A DNA stretch of 64,000 bases from Reticulitermes speratus (GCA_021186555.1 JAJKFL010000427.1:16358005-16422004); one strand, 5' to 3'. Positions 11,930 through 22,937 are shown, counted from the stretch's first letter. A program made the numbers and translations. The notes: generated by a model from the sequence alone, not told the origin.

Positions 11930-12636
11930 TGTACGTATAAAAGTAACACTGAGGCGCGTTCGTGTAACCATTGTTTCCGTGGAAAAGCAGTATTATATAT
12001 TAATCTGAGTGTGTATCTGTAGCCTTAGTTATGCGCATGAAACGCGCATAGGCCGGTGTTATATTTTCATCTGTGGCCTGTCTGGCTCTACGATATTTTT
12101 GCACATAATCTCATAAACGGCACGATTTTCGGGAAAAGTTTTTGAACATAAAATGCGTGTTTCGATTTTCTCTACAACTTTGGTCTGAAACATTTCTCAC
12201 TCTAAGAAGAATTCAGTGAGATATCATAAATGTATATAGGTATTCATGTAAAGTACCCGTTAATCTTGTCAGATTTTAATGAAACTTGAATTCTCCCGAC
12301 AGATTTTAGAAAAATACTCACATATAAAATTTCCTGAAAATCCGTTGAGAGGGAGCCGAGTTGTTCCATGCGGACGGGCGGGCGGAGGGACGGACAGACA
12401 GACAGACAGACAGATATGACGAAGCTAATAGTCGCTTAGCTCAGGATAGGGACAGGTGGCGAGCTCTTGTGAGTGCGGTAATGAACCTTCGGGTTCCATA
12501 AAATGCGGGGAATTTCTTGACTAGCTGACGACCTGTTAGCTTCTCAAGCAGGACTGTGCTGCATGGAGTTAGTTTAGTTAGTTAGTTAGTTAGTTAGTTA
12601 ATAGTCGATTATCGCAATTTTGCGAACGAGCATAAA
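11930..12636 (+). repeat. Repeat X, copy 2, split by a LINE tail
   Basis: All X landmarks are present, including GGCGCGTTCGTGTAACCA and a purine-rich GACAGACAGACAG stretch. The copy is interrupted at 12435-12598 by an RTE-type LINE tail. It resumes with AATAGTCGATTATCGCAATT and ends with TTGCGAACGAGCATAAAAA. Confidence 0.85.
12435..12598 (+). mobile_element. RTE-type LINE tail inserted in repeat X
   Basis: Starts near GCTCAGGATAGGGACAGGTG (the codons for LAQDRDRW), runs through GTTCCATAAAATGCGGGG and TTCTTGACTAGCTGA, and ends in repeated GTTA. TAATAGTCG occurs at both junctions (12426-12434 and 12599-12607). It is a short 5'-truncated LINE insertion and is younger than the X copy that holds it. 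Confidence 0.85.
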
Positions 12637-13226
12637 AAACTTCATAATTATTAAGGATTATAATCAGACGATTTCGTCAATACGAAGCACGGGCATGTAA
12701 GTGTATCTGAAGCTTCAGGAATCAGTTGTTTCAGCTCCACACAATGTTGCTACCTGTGACTCCTGCAAACACTGCCACAGGTGCCAAAGGTAACAAAAAA
12801 CACTACTCGGCAAGCAGCGGGCAGCAGGGAGCCCTTCGGTTGTACGGATGTGGAAGTTTCAAGTTTCAATTTCGATGTCAGCAGGGAAATGACACGAATG
12901 GTGGATCACGTCATCACATTAAGTAGATGCCTACAGCTACAGGATGACTAGACCACTTGCACAGACTGAACCAAAACACAGGAACCACCAACAACACCGG
13001 TGACCTTGCATCTGGTCTCCAGTTCAATTCCTGACGTACGAATTTTATACCTAAAGCAATTACAGAAGGTTAGCAATGACCACAACGGTACTTCGCATTA
13101 CAAAGTACCTGGGTTCAACATTCGGCCCATAGATCTGCTATCCTGACAGCTTTTATAGGTTTTATCAATCCTTCCAGGCACGTTCTGTCATATTACACAT
13201 TCAATTTATCTGCAAGTTACGCTGTG
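12637..13226. other. No gene recognised
   Basis: Contains a 66-codon plus-strand frame (12726-12926) with no recognisable motif. No repeats are evident. Confidence 0.5.
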
Positions 13227-13330
13227 CAGACTGATAAATAGTTACAGACGTTTCGAAGGCACTACAATTCTCCGAAACGTCAGTAACTATTTAACAGTGG
13301 ACCCGGTGTAACGTCCCAGAAGACTTCAGT
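13227..13330. mobile_element. Small inverted-repeat element with CGAAACGTC
   Basis: AAATAGTTAC and GACGTTTCG on the left are mirrored by CGAAACGTC and GTAACTATTT on the right, with one mismatch in 20 and a 17-bp spacer. The right end carries GTAACGTCCCAGAAGAC, the end motif shared with the elements at 14497, 29657 and 35846. Confidence 0.6.
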
Positions 13331-13552
13331 GTGAAGAAAAGCCTGCCCCTAACCACGTAACTAAAAACTGAGACATTCCAGATACTAAGTACTGATGTCC
13401 CTACGGCCACCCTCAACTCTGATTAGACTTATGTACATCAGGCCCGCTAGCTGCTACAGACAACGTACAGCATACAAAGAAAAATAAAGTCTTCTGTGAC
13501 ATTGTGTCATGTAGACTAGCAAATACTTACCGACGTTCAAATGATCGTATTG

Positions 13553-13604
13553 TCTTAAAATTATTATGAGCATAATCCCGATTATTACCATAATAATTTT
13601 AAGA
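13553..13604. repeat. Perfect 16-bp inverted repeat
   Basis: TCTTAAAATTATTATG (13553-13568) is mirrored exactly at 13589-13604 around a 20-nt loop. It lies just upstream of the hammerhead-like motif at 13668. Confidence 0.8.
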
Positions 13605-13745
13605 TTTTAATAGTTCGAATCGCATTTTACAGACTTACATTCCTTCCTCAATACATTTTAAACACAAATTATGAAGCTGAGGATGACCTTAAACAGGCCG
13701 AAACATGTAGTTCTACATAATATATGAAATTTAGTTGTGTTTTGA
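13605..13745 (+). repeat. Repeat shared with 36060-36200
   Basis: About 140 bp alignable with 36060-36200: a TTTTAC...ACTTACAT stretch, TTCCTTCCTCAATACA..TTTTAAA, then the motif ending GGCCGAAACATGTAGTTCTA. These are two copies of one family carrying a hammerhead-like motif at the same place. Confidence 0.65.
13668..13721 (+). ncRNA. Hammerhead-like motif (candidate)
   Basis: CTGAGGA at 13677-13683, one extra T, then stem GACCT (13685-13689) with AGGCC (13695-13699), then GAAAC and ATGTA. The outer arms ATTATG (13668-13673) and CATAAT (13716-13721) pair, with GAA/TTC inside. The order of parts is that of a type I hammerhead ribozyme, but the extra T before stem II is non-canonical and stem II has one mismatch. 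Confidence 0.45.
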
Positions 13746-14017
13746 CGGATTTCGACTCGATTTCTGTTATAAACAACACAACGGTACGACATCCTTTAAA
13801 ACTAAAACTACGGATTTTAGTTGCAACTTTCCAATCAGCGCAAACAAATATTAGGGCCACATCTCGACCAAGGTATTTGCCTGTTCTTGTGTGTTGTCCT
13901 GTGAAATATAAGTTGCCACGGATGTCGGGGCAAAAATTTTAACGACTGGCCGCAAGAGTGAACTGTTTTTGTTTTATGGCCGGACCCCATGTAATGGGTC
14001 GAATAACACGCAATACT

Positions 14018-14043
14018 GGGGGGGGGGGGGGGGGGGAGGGGGA
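14018..14043 (+). repeat. G19 run with G-rich extension
   Basis: Nineteen consecutive G bases followed by AGGGGGA. It is one of at least 14 poly(G) or poly(C) runs of nine or more in the window. Confidence 0.95.
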
Positions 14044-14496
14044 TAAGGATTGATATGACTACAATTTTAAGAATCACGTTTCTGAATGTTTTTAATTTAA
14101 ACTGGTATTCATGAGGACGAAACATTTTAACACAGAGACGAGTTTTAGTGTCCAACAGACACACAGCTTTGCTCTCAGCAAGATCTGTCGAAAACGGTCT
14201 TATATTAAGGACACTTGTGGGCTTCGGCCCATTGACACAAATCAGTTGCTGGCTGCTGCTGATCATCCCTCGTTATTTAAGGGTGTTTTACGTCGCTAAA
14301 TCTGGCATCAAAGATTGTATTTTCCACAAACCACAGTGCTGTCCTCAATCTTCAGTGAAATCACGTGTTACTGTGCACGCAGGCCCGAATACGTCAGTCA
14401 GCCTGCTATATTTTTATAGTCAAATTCATATTTAGAATAAAACTGCCCAATTTCATTAAACAAGTTTACATTATTTCGTGCCAGGACACTTTCAAT

Positions 14497-14674
14497 TTTG
14501 ATTTCAGCCTTCCCCCGCGATGTTGATGAGATTTGCGCTCTTTTGGGATATTACGCGGCCCCTTTCCTACACGGACTCTTGACCCGTGAAGATGGGACCG
14601 ATACGTTGTCCCGAAACGTCAGTAAACAATTACCACACGACGCCGCGTAATATCCCAGAAGAGCGCAGATTTCA
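14497..14674. mobile_element. Inverted-repeat MITE with hammerhead-like core
   Basis: The arms at 14527-14558 and 14643-14674 mirror each other over about 32 bp (GCGCTCTTTTGGGATATTAC against GTAATATCCCAGAAGAGCGC). The outer left end ATTTCAGCCTTCC matches the right ends of the copies at 29657 and 35846. Between the arms lie GTGAAGAT, stem GGGAC/GTCCC and GAAACGTC. Here C3 of a hammerhead core would be replaced. The element has no coding capacity. Confidence 0.75.
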
Positions 14675-14857
14675 CCTTAAATTTGTCATGAAGTATAGTA
14701 GATGCTTCATAATTAGTTGTAATAGCTCTCCATACATGCCTATATGGGGGGGGGGAGGGGTAATTAAAACCAAATGTGAAACACTTTCGACACCTAATGT
14801 CATGGCGAATTGAGTTTTGTACCTCAAAATAAGTTTTCCTATGGCACGAAGTCTGCC

Positions 14858-15098
14858 GATCCCAGTGGCCGCGCGGTCTAAGGCGTGGGTCTGCGGCCTG
14901 TCGCTTGCTGGGATTGTGGGTTCGAATCCCGCCGGGGGCATGGATGTCTGTCTCTTGTGAGTGTTGTGTGTTGTCAGATAGAGGTCTCTGCGTCGGGCTG
15001 ATGCCTCGTCCAGAGGAGTCCTACCAAATGTGGTGTGTCTAACTGAGTGTGATCTCAAAACTTCAGTACTGAGGAGGCCCTGGCCCACTAGGGCCTGT
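14858..15098 (+). mobile_element. SINE2 copy, 3' end replaced by a LINE tail
   Basis: The tRNA-Leu-like head (GGCCGCGCGGTCTAAGGCG, B box GGGTTCGAATCCC) and the body are intact. It is the only plus-strand SINE2 copy and the best head in the window. It stops at CTAGGGCCTGT instead of the usual GGGCTGTTGC...A-rich end, and an RTE-type LINE tail follows directly. Confidence 0.9.
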
Positions 15099-15215
15099 AA
15101 ACGCGACAATGAACCTTCAGGTTTAATAAAGTGCGGGAAATTTCTTGACTAGAAGAGGAACCGTCAGCTTCTGAAGAAGGGCTCTGCTACGTTGAGTTAG
15201 TTAGTTAGTTAGTTA
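15099..15215 (+). mobile_element. RTE-type LINE tail joined to SINE2
   Basis: ACGCGACAATGAACCTTCAG, TTTCTTGACTAG and CAGCTTCTGAAGAAGGGCTC match the LINE tail at 37860-37992. The end is (GTTA)n. No target duplication separates it from the SINE, so this may be a template-switch or recombination product. Confidence 0.8.
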
Positions 15216-15373
15216 CAGATTAAAATAACATATACATATATAATTTTACCATACATAAACCGAAGCTATACGCGTAAACAAAACGGGTGCTGTTAGCCGT
15301 TTGAGACCCGACATTCATCTAAATAGTATAATTTAAAGTTCATATCCTACATTACAGAAAACATACATCGTGC

Positions 15374-15619
15374 TCTTTTTTCCAGTTGCGCAACAGCCCT
15401 TACTGGGTCAGGGCCCCCTCAGTATCGAGGCTTCACGATCACACTCAGACACACCACACTCGGTAGGACTCCTCTGGACGAGGCATCAGCCCGACGCAGA
15501 GACAACACACAACACTCACAAGAGACAAACATCCATGCCACACGCTAGATTCGAACCCACAATCCCAGCAAGCTAACGGCCGTAGACCCACGCCTCAGAC
15601 CGCACGGCCACTGGGATCG
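15374..15619 (-). mobile_element. SINE2 copy
   Basis: On the minus strand, from GATCCCAGTGGCCGTGCGGT to a GTTGCGCAACTGG end with an A-rich tail. Flanks CATCGTGC and CATCATGC may be a target duplication with one change. Confidence 0.88.
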
Positions 15620-16584
15620 GCACATCATGCATATTACAAAGATTAATTGATTAATATTATTTAGGGAAATAAACGCTGTGTATTCTGACAGTCAACCGAA
15701 GCTGCTAAAAAACTGTACTCCAAATGCAGAATTGTTAACTCCCCTATTGAGCCTATGGAGCCCATCCGCCACACCACCGAAAAGTTTAACCATACACGTA
15801 CAGAATTTAAGAGCTTTTCTTTTGTATCAGCCTGTGTCATGGCGTTAAGAACCTGCCTATCAGCTGCTATTCGGTCGTTCGTCCTGTCTGTCCGTCTGTC
15901 TGTCTATGTGGCATGCAATCAGTCTGTTTCTAGCCACAGGGCGAAATCGAAGTAATATGATGTCCAGGGGTCCGCATAAAAATATAAAATATCTCATCGA
16001 GTTTCTTGTATCAAAACAGATGGACTGGAGAGAGGACTAGGGCAAACACCCGCGGTAAGAATGTTCCGCACCACCTGCACACTCACCTACAGCTAGAGGG
16101 GACGTAACAAATATCCCTCAACCTAACACTCCATTACATCCCTAAAAAAATCCAATAATAACACAGATAATGGATTCAATTCTTTCTTATCACCTTATAT
16201 CATTTTAATTATGCTCCGAACGAAATGTCTATCAACATATCATCATGAAAAATTATTCTGACCGCGAATAAAGAATTAGTAGAAATTGGTGTTAGATACA
16301 GATCAGGAAGATAACATTTAACAATTTCATTATTACAAGTTTTAACAGCTTAAGAGTGTAATACACCGTAATAGCAGAGCTAAAATGTTGTATAAATAAG
16401 GGTCTGCGCGTCCTAAATACAAAGTGAGCCCTTATTCTAGGAAGGTCATAAAAACAGACGACAATTAGGCTAACTATAAAATCTGCTGTATATATCTAAA
16501 TATTATCGTCCTGTATAATCATAATTAATGTAAAAGCCAAGGACTTTACATTGTAAGAAATGTCTATTAGCCAGCTTACAAACT
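15620..16584. other. No gene recognised
   Basis: A CTGTCTGTCCGTCTGTCTGTC stretch near 15888 recalls the reverse of the repeat X purine-rich tract, but the flanks do not extend the match. No convincing frames. Confidence 0.5.
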
Positions 16585-17008
16585 CCTCGCAGCACAACCC
16601 TTCTTGAGAAGCTAATAGTTCCTCGGCTAGTCAAGAAATTCCCCCCATTTTATGGAAACCAAATAACCATTACCATGTTCACAATGTACCGCCACATGTC
16701 CCTATCCTGAGCCAGATAAATCCAGTCCACACTCTCCCATTCTATTTCCTTAAGATCCATTTTAATGTTATCCTCTCCCCTCTCACATGCCTACGTCTCC
16801 TTCTTTCAAGATTTCCAAACAGAACTTTACACGCATTTCTCTTCTTTCCCCTGCGTGCTACGTGGCCCGCTGATCTCGTTCTCTTTACTATGGTCAGCCT
16901 AATAGTAAGCCCCTTACCTACTGTAAACAAATGCCAACGCAGTGTGCGAAATACAGTAACAGCAGAGAAAGTAAAGCAGACCATACAAATGCAGCAATGA
17001 CTTGCCAA
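16585..17008 (-). mobile_element. RTE-type LINE, C-terminal part and 3' tail
   Basis: The minus-strand frame 17008-16742 contains RSAGHVARRGKKRNACKV and ERRRRRHVRGE, matching [20 protein letters not shown] and [13 protein letters not shown] of the copy at 37360. This is followed by CTGGCTCAGGATAGGGACAT and the tail TTTCTTGACTAGCCGAGGAA. The upstream RT domain is absent. Confidence 0.8.
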
Positions 17009-17620
17009 TCGCGTATTTCAATTAATCGACTCTCTTAATGTATGGACACAATGAAGGCCTCGCTGGTTTGTGCATCAAGAGACCTACACGTTCTGGGGTA
17101 CAGCCGTTCATGGTTACGGCAAAATGTTCTACACTTTCTGTAGCATTGCGTCTTTTTGTGGCATTATCTTACATTATTATTTTTATATTTTAATTTTATA
17201 AGTGCTAACACATAAGTGTTGCGTTTAGTACAGAGCACGCAACTCTTAGTTAGGTTTTTACTATGTTAACATTCATCGCGGTTCCCCTAACCCCCCGTTT
17301 CCCATAAGAGCTAAGTTTCGTCAACCGCGGCGATTTCAGGACCATTTGACAAGGCATTGTTGTGTAGGTCCTATAAAGAGGTTTGTAAGATACATGCTAT
17401 TTCTGTGTTATCAGACATAATCCACTGCAGCGTGATACTACGCTTTCCACATCGACACTTTAATCTGAACACGCTACACCTCACTGGAAAAGTTCGAATT
17501 TTTTAAACACGTATTTTTATTTTATGTTAGTCTCACCGTGCATTTTAAGTTTCAATGTTTAAAAAACCAACAGAATGCACTTCACTTTCACTTTAATATG
17601 TGTTGATTAAACCCTACATA
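17009..17620. other. No gene recognised
   Basis: AT-rich. Short frames only, with no repeat family I can name. Confidence 0.5.
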
Positions 17621-17628
17621 TGTTCCCC

Positions 17629-17660
17629 CTGAGGATGGTTTTACGTAAACACCGAAACAT
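17629..17660 (+). ncRNA. Hammerhead-like motif (candidate)
   Basis: CTGAGGA, an extra T, GGT ... ACC around the self-complementary TTTACGTAAA, then GAAACAT. The stem-loop is good, but I see no convincing outer helix. Confidence 0.35.
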
Positions 17661-17826
17661 ATTTTTATGTATGCACACAACACAAAATATACCACATGAC
17701 CTAGGGACAAATGGGAAATGCTGAAATCGTTGGCGTCTTTAATTTTAACGTTCCTAAAATTAAACATTGTGCGCACAAACATATTATAACCAAGTAACAT
17801 AACGCGTAATGTTATCATATTCCGTG

Positions 17827-17868
17827 GCTCCCTGATGGCTACAACACGCAGCCGAAACATGTAGGAGC
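17827..17868 (+). ncRNA. Hammerhead-like motif, shortened core (candidate)
   Basis: Outer arms GCTCC (17827-17831) and GGAGC (17864-17868) pair perfectly. Inside are CTGAT, stem GGCT/AGCC, GAAAC and ATGTA. Relative to the other copies, two bases of the CTGANGA core appear to be missing. Confidence 0.4.
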
Positions 17869-19140
17869 GTAAAAATTGCTTTATGCAATAGTTGAAGTAA
17901 AAAACTTGTATGTGCAAGTATCATTAAATTTAAGTTTGTTGAATCTAGAGGTCACTAGAACATTTAATTTAAATTCTATGCTTTTAGTAGTCGGCACGTT
18001 ACACCCAGCAGGGGACAGAATCTTCTCTATTTTCAAGGTATGGCAATGGGATAATTCCGCTGTAATTTACTTATTACATTATACTTTTAATCTTAAACCT
18101 TTATTTCTAAGACTAAACTATTCGGGAATTACGAGTTAATGATTTTGAAAATTGGAAAATGCGCCTTTTGATTAGGACTTTAATATAATCTTACATTTGT
18201 TACACATAAGGCAAATAAACACAAAATTTTTACTAAAAAATTGTATTAAAATTATGGTATCTAAGATATAATGGTCATCATTAAACAAAAACATAAATAA
18301 AATGGATCTTATAACGAACGTAAAGCTTCAGATAAACATGAATAAAGGCAAAATAACAAATAACCTTATAATCTGTGCTGTATTTTTTATATATCCTATT
18401 CATGATCCAGTTATAGATCTCGCAGAAAAATTGTAACTGAAATAAAGGGTGTCTCTATAAAAAGAAATGCGCTAATACATTCTCACAAACAAAGGCACGT
18501 CCTGTATAACAGCCTACTTACTACGTATAATACCAATTCATAAACGCCTGCTTCGGTTTTTTTTTCCTCATGTCAGGGACCTTTGACCGTGTAACGTGCA
18601 CGTTACAATTCCCGAAGATTGCTAAGTAAACCCCGAAACAAGTGGGGAAAAAAAACATCATATAATAACTCCTTGATAGCGACAACGTACTAAATTATGA
18701 ACTAAAAATACAACAAAGGAAACTAATATTAGAAAAAGACAAAGATGTTCCATAAAAAAATTATAAATATCTTCCTAAGAATTTTACATGAAAAGTTTGA
18801 ATAATACACGACAACAGAACAGTCTGAGTAACAGTCACGTGACTAGTGTCTGTTCACCGGAATAAAATAACACCGCAGGGAAGTCACACAATTTTTACCC
18901 TTACGAAACTTTAAAACCCAACACCGAACAGCGCTGTTGTTCTTACCGTATGACTCATGCGAACACCCGCAGTATTTGTATTCTGATGAAATGGAAGCAA
19001 AAGGTGTCAATGCCAGCTAACATCTAAAGACATACACTGCATGCAAGATTTCGCATACTCTGTTAAAGAGTTATGCCTACAACATTTATACATGTTTATT
19101 GTCCGACAAATGTACACATTTATTCACTATTAATTTGTTT
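17869..19140. other. No gene recognised; one decayed GAAAC motif
   Basis: AT-rich. Near 18598-18645 TTCCC...GGGGAA encloses CGAAGAT and CCCCGAAAC, probably a decayed relative of the hammerhead-like motifs. ACGTGCACGT is a short palindrome at about 18593. Confidence 0.45.
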
Positions 19141-19145
19141 AAGAC

Positions 19146-19190
19146 AGTCCTACATGTTTCGAACCTTATCCTGGTTCATCTTCAGGGACT
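19146..19190 (-). ncRNA. Hammerhead-like motif, well formed (candidate)
   Basis: Read on the minus strand: AGTCC, CTGAAGA, one extra T, stem GAACC with GGTTC closing a 7-nt loop, GAAAC, ATGTA, then GGACT. The outer AGTCC/GGACT helix closes exactly at the position of hammerhead stem I, with GTA in the place of the cleavage triplet and a minimal ACATGT as stem III. All pairs are perfect. Only the extra T departs from the canonical core. Confidence 0.55.
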
Positions 19191-19344
19191 TCAAAAATTA
19201 GTAGTGAATAGAAGTGTACATTCGTCGGAAAATAAACATAGAAAAGAAAACGTACGGAATGAATGATATTAACATTTATACACTTAGTGTGTAGCGCGAT
19301 AAAAATGAATGTGGAAGAACAGAAGGCTACATAGAACAAGATAG

Positions 19345-19737
19345 TCAGTGTACTTTTAACGTAACGTTGTGGCGCGTTCGTGTAACCATTGTTACAATAA
19401 ACTCGCGACAATACGTTCACGTTCTCTGTGTATTGTTAAGCTACATATCTCTGTCAACAATATAAAAATACTGAGTGCTGCACAAAAATGCTTTTATGGC
19501 GAATTTATGTCACCGGCAACAATAAAACATACTTAGGTCCTCATGTACGGTGACCGATATTCTTGTCCGGTTTAAACGAAATCTGCATTTTATCGACAGA
19601 TTTTCATACAACTCCACAATATAATATTTCACTGAAATCCGTCCAATGGAAGTAGGTCTGCTACATGCGGACAGACAAACGGACATGACGAAGCTAATAA
19701 AGAGCTTTCCGAGACTATACGAACACACCTAAAATGG
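19345..19737 (+). repeat. Repeat X, copy 3 (diverged)
   Basis: GGCGCGTTCGTGTAACCATT is intact; the middle is shortened and diverged. The 3' half has TGAAATCCGTCCAATGG, GCGGACAGACAAACGGACA and CACACCTAAAATGG. Confidence 0.75.
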
Positions 19738-20100
19738 TTGACTTCAGAAAAATATGCAAAAATTCCCCAATTTTAATTTCAATACGAATCGACAGCTAAG
19801 GGCCTAAAACATCTATGAGGTTGGATCAGGGGACAGAAAGAGGACAGACGAATCGACAGAGCGCGGTGGTAGGGTTCCCGAAATTATACAGTTATTTTGG
19901 AACTCCAAATAAGGAAGCCATTTTAAAGCCGAAACATCAAACACTGATAACGCGTGCGAATAATTCACACCGGGCATGGTTGCTTGTATCGTACACGCAG
20001 AACAATGGCAGCGCAACCGCGTTACCATGACAACACGTCACTCCACTCGATGAATAATTGGCTTCAAGCAGGAGATTTATACAAACGGGGAGATGTACAC

Positions 20101-20120
20101 GGGGGGGGGGGGGGGGGGGG
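20101..20120 (+). repeat. G20 run
   Basis: Twenty consecutive G bases in otherwise mixed sequence. Confidence 0.97.
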
Positions 20121-20453
20121 AGAGAAGGACGAGAATGGAAAAAGACAAATTACAGCGAGAGGAAAAGATTTGTTTCTTACTTTTACAAATGTTCGAAGTT
20201 CTTCTAAACAGCAACATCCAATAAGCTTTAATCAAACATCTAAAATACCTTTTGGGCGCGTTTCACTAACAGAACGTGTAAAAAGCTCTTAGAACCGTCG
20301 TGTCCGTCCCTCCATCTGCCTGACGTAATAAGGAAGTCAGTGGTTAAAGGAAACGTAATGAACTTCTACACTCAGAGTCTTTACCATGTTTCTTCACCAC
20401 ATGTTATCCTCGTGCTGTCAGAACTGGGCAACAAGAACCAAGTGTCATATAGC

Positions 20454-21144
20454 TAGGGTGACCGTGAGTCCCGGTTTGCCCGGGACAGCCAGGTTTACGC
20501 CTGTTGTCCCGACGTCCCGTCCGCTTTAACAATTGTCCCGGATTTTTCATTTTGAACGAAGTATTATTATTATTATTTATGGTTGCATTAAAATAAAGCG
20601 GTATGGGTTTGGTAGACCTCCACTTTTTACTTCCAGCTTCGGCCATGGTCTCTTCTAGTAGCGTGTGAGACGCATGTGCAGTGAACAGAGTTCTCACTTT
20701 AACACGTGGTTACATCTGAAACAGCATGCAGGGCGCTCGCTGATAAAACTAAGACCATATTAAAAAAATATATATCTTCAAAAAAATACCTGTGACATGG
20801 TATTAGAGACAGATACGGCTAAGAAACTGATGTAAGTACGTGAATATGTACAAATAATAATTATTCTGCTTATGCTATTTTTTAATGTTCAGATAATCAA
20901 TATAAAGCCATTTTTTATTTTGCTTTAATGTACACGCATATATTATTTTCATTTTTTTTAAACAATCGCATTTTTGAAAATAGTTTTTGAATATAACTAT
21001 TTTATAGGTCCACCAATATAATAAAACCAATTTGTCGGTCAACAAATAAATATTTTAAAAAATTACATAATTTTAATTATTTTTAGCGACACCTTCCGCT
21101 CTCAAAATGTCCCGGTTTGGACGATAAATTATATGGTCACCCTA
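20454..21144. mobile_element. hAT-type MITE with 8-bp target duplication
   Basis: Terminal inverted repeats TAGGGTGACC and GGTCACCCTA, with sub-terminal GTCCCGG blocks at both ends, enclose about 670 bp of AT-rich sequence. CATATAGC lies directly outside both ends (20446-20453 and 21145-21152), and an 8-bp duplication is the hallmark of hAT transposition. A 97-codon minus-strand frame near the left end has no recognised transposase motif. The element must have been moved by a transposase supplied elsewhere. The perfect duplication argues for a moderately recent insertion. Confidence 0.92.
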
Positions 21145-21152
21145 CATATAGC

Positions 21153-22257
21153 TAGCTTTACACAAGTTAGCGGTTGAGTGACTGGCATAACAATTCCTAC
21201 TTCGGATATACTGATTTCGGTTCTGGGCCTTCAGGCTGCTATCATGACTATAACAGTGTATAGTTTTCATAGTTCCTCCCTGACAATATCTGGACAGTAC
21301 CTAAACATGAATCACGATTAATAATTTCAACACCGTGCCCAATCAATCCACCACCCACAAGCATCTTCCATGCGGCGATCCTATTACCCTAATCTATGCA
21401 ACTGAAGAAAGAAACGTGTGTGAGTAGGGAGCAACGTTCGCTCTAAATTGTGTTTACAGCTGCGCGGACCTGCTGTTACTCTGAGCAGAAAAATTTTACA
21501 CGACCTGACGACTGCGCGGCACTTTAAACGTTTTGTGTAATACACTTTATGTATAATAAGAATATTTACAACGAAAATTGAAAAATCCCAGCTGCGCGGC
21601 AACAAGTTAGTGTGCGTGGAAGCATTTCAGTTACTGCGCGGCCGCGCACTCGCGCAGCTTAGAGGGAACATTGTTTGGGAGGTTGTCATGATGGCGAGTA
21701 CGGCCTATCAAGATTGCAGTCTTGAAGAAAGAAGCAGCAGGTTCCTTCGAAACGTCCGTACCAACCACCGAAATACAAAGTTTCTCATCCCACAAGACCG
21801 TAATCTTAAGAAACATAAGCTCACGTTACATACATGCTTATACACGTTTACATAAATACTGAGCAGAGCGGAAGCTGTGGATGTGGAGGAACTTGCCTTC
21901 ACCGTGAGTACAGTTACACTGTTCAGCGCAATAACGAGACATGCCCCACGTCTCGTGCTTTGACGCTGATAGCAAGGTCACACCCGACCTCGTCAGTCCA
22001 GCACAGTAATCATAAATTCAGCACATCCGACTAAGACAACACGTGGTGAGAAAGGCTGCTACAGAAATCAAACGACAAAGACAGACGCTCTGTTACACAT
22101 ACTCAGAATTCCCCACGTTGTCCAGACAAATGTTGACCACTTCAATGAAGTTTCATTCCTTTCCATCTACAGTTTGCTCAGAAAGTGCACGTCTGTCTTG
22201 TTACCGGAGACAGCCCCTGTTCAGTGGGCACTGGAGTGGTAACGCCGTCGTGGTGTA
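21153..22257. other. No gene recognised; one motif near 21690
   Basis: GTACGG and CCGTAC near 21690-21760 enclose TTGAAGA and TTCGAAACGTC, a decayed relative of the GAAACGTC elements. The several overlapping 60-80 codon frames on both strands (21384-22385) are likely chance. Confidence 0.45.
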
Positions 22258-22380
22258 AAGTTGACCGCTCACACTCACCTAACGCCAAGGCTAAGAATCA
22301 GCAGAGCCATACCTCTACTGCCCCTATACACCTTCATGGCGTGGACAGGGACAATTTCACGTTTACGTTTTACCTTTACA
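22258..22380 (+). mobile_element. SINE1 3' fragment
   Basis: CAGAGCCATACCTCTACTG, CACCTTCATGGCGTG and a TTTACCTTTAC tail match the 3' third of SINE1. The tRNA head is missing. Confidence 0.7.
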
Positions 22381-22810
22381 TATAGCAGACATATTGCAGG
22401 CAGTGGACAACTGATTATATAAACTGCCCTCTAAACAAGATTCTACCTTGCTAGTTCATAAAGTGTAGTTAAATGATTTATCATGCGTCATGCAACTGCA
22501 GCGTCATTAGGCTGTAGACGAAGACATGGACACCCTCTGCGCAAGACGTAAGTAAGCAGACGTATGTACTAACAGGAATTACAACAGTGTGGAAGGAAAT
22601 GCTGAGTCCAGAAGAAACAGCAGCAACTGTGCTGCTGAAAAGTGTATGATCAGACAGTGCCAGTGAAAAAAAAAACTGGGGGGGGGGGATCCGAAAGTCG
22701 GTGGAAGGAGTGGGCAAAGAAATGCTCACGTCTGGACAAATATACGGATTCAGGTGCGTTCATAGGCCATGTCGCACAGTGCGAAAAATCTTAAATCAGT
22801 TTACTGATAC
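22381..22810. other. No gene recognised; A9 and G11 runs
   Basis: A run of A followed by a run of 11 G at 22678-22688. Nothing else identifiable. Confidence 0.5.
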
Positions 22811-22937
22811 ATTTCTATACGGTTCTGACGACGGTATATCGTATCTAATCCCATTAAAATCATCGACTTTTTCCATCGTCAAACGCAGTGTTATATTAAT
22901 TTTATTACTTCCAATATACTGGACCATGGAAAAAGTC
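22811..22937. repeat. Inverted repeat related to the 25829 foldback
   Basis: GACTTTTTCCATCGTC (22865-22880) is mirrored with one mismatch by GACCATGGAAAAAGTC (22922-22937). Upstream, GGTTCTGACGACGGTAT resembles GGTTCTGACGATGGTAT at 25805, just outside the large foldback, which also has CTTTGTCCATCGTC. The two are probably distantly related elements. Confidence 0.55.

Noticed and set aside
13835-14266. 143-codon minus-strand frame
   Set aside because: It runs through the complement of the G19 run (a Pro tract) and has no recognisable domain or support from neighbours.
20404-20697. 97-codon minus-strand frame in the hAT MITE as a transposase start
   Set aside because: No BED zinc finger or hAT dimerisation motif is visible, and the frame includes the terminal repeat. 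It is more likely chance.
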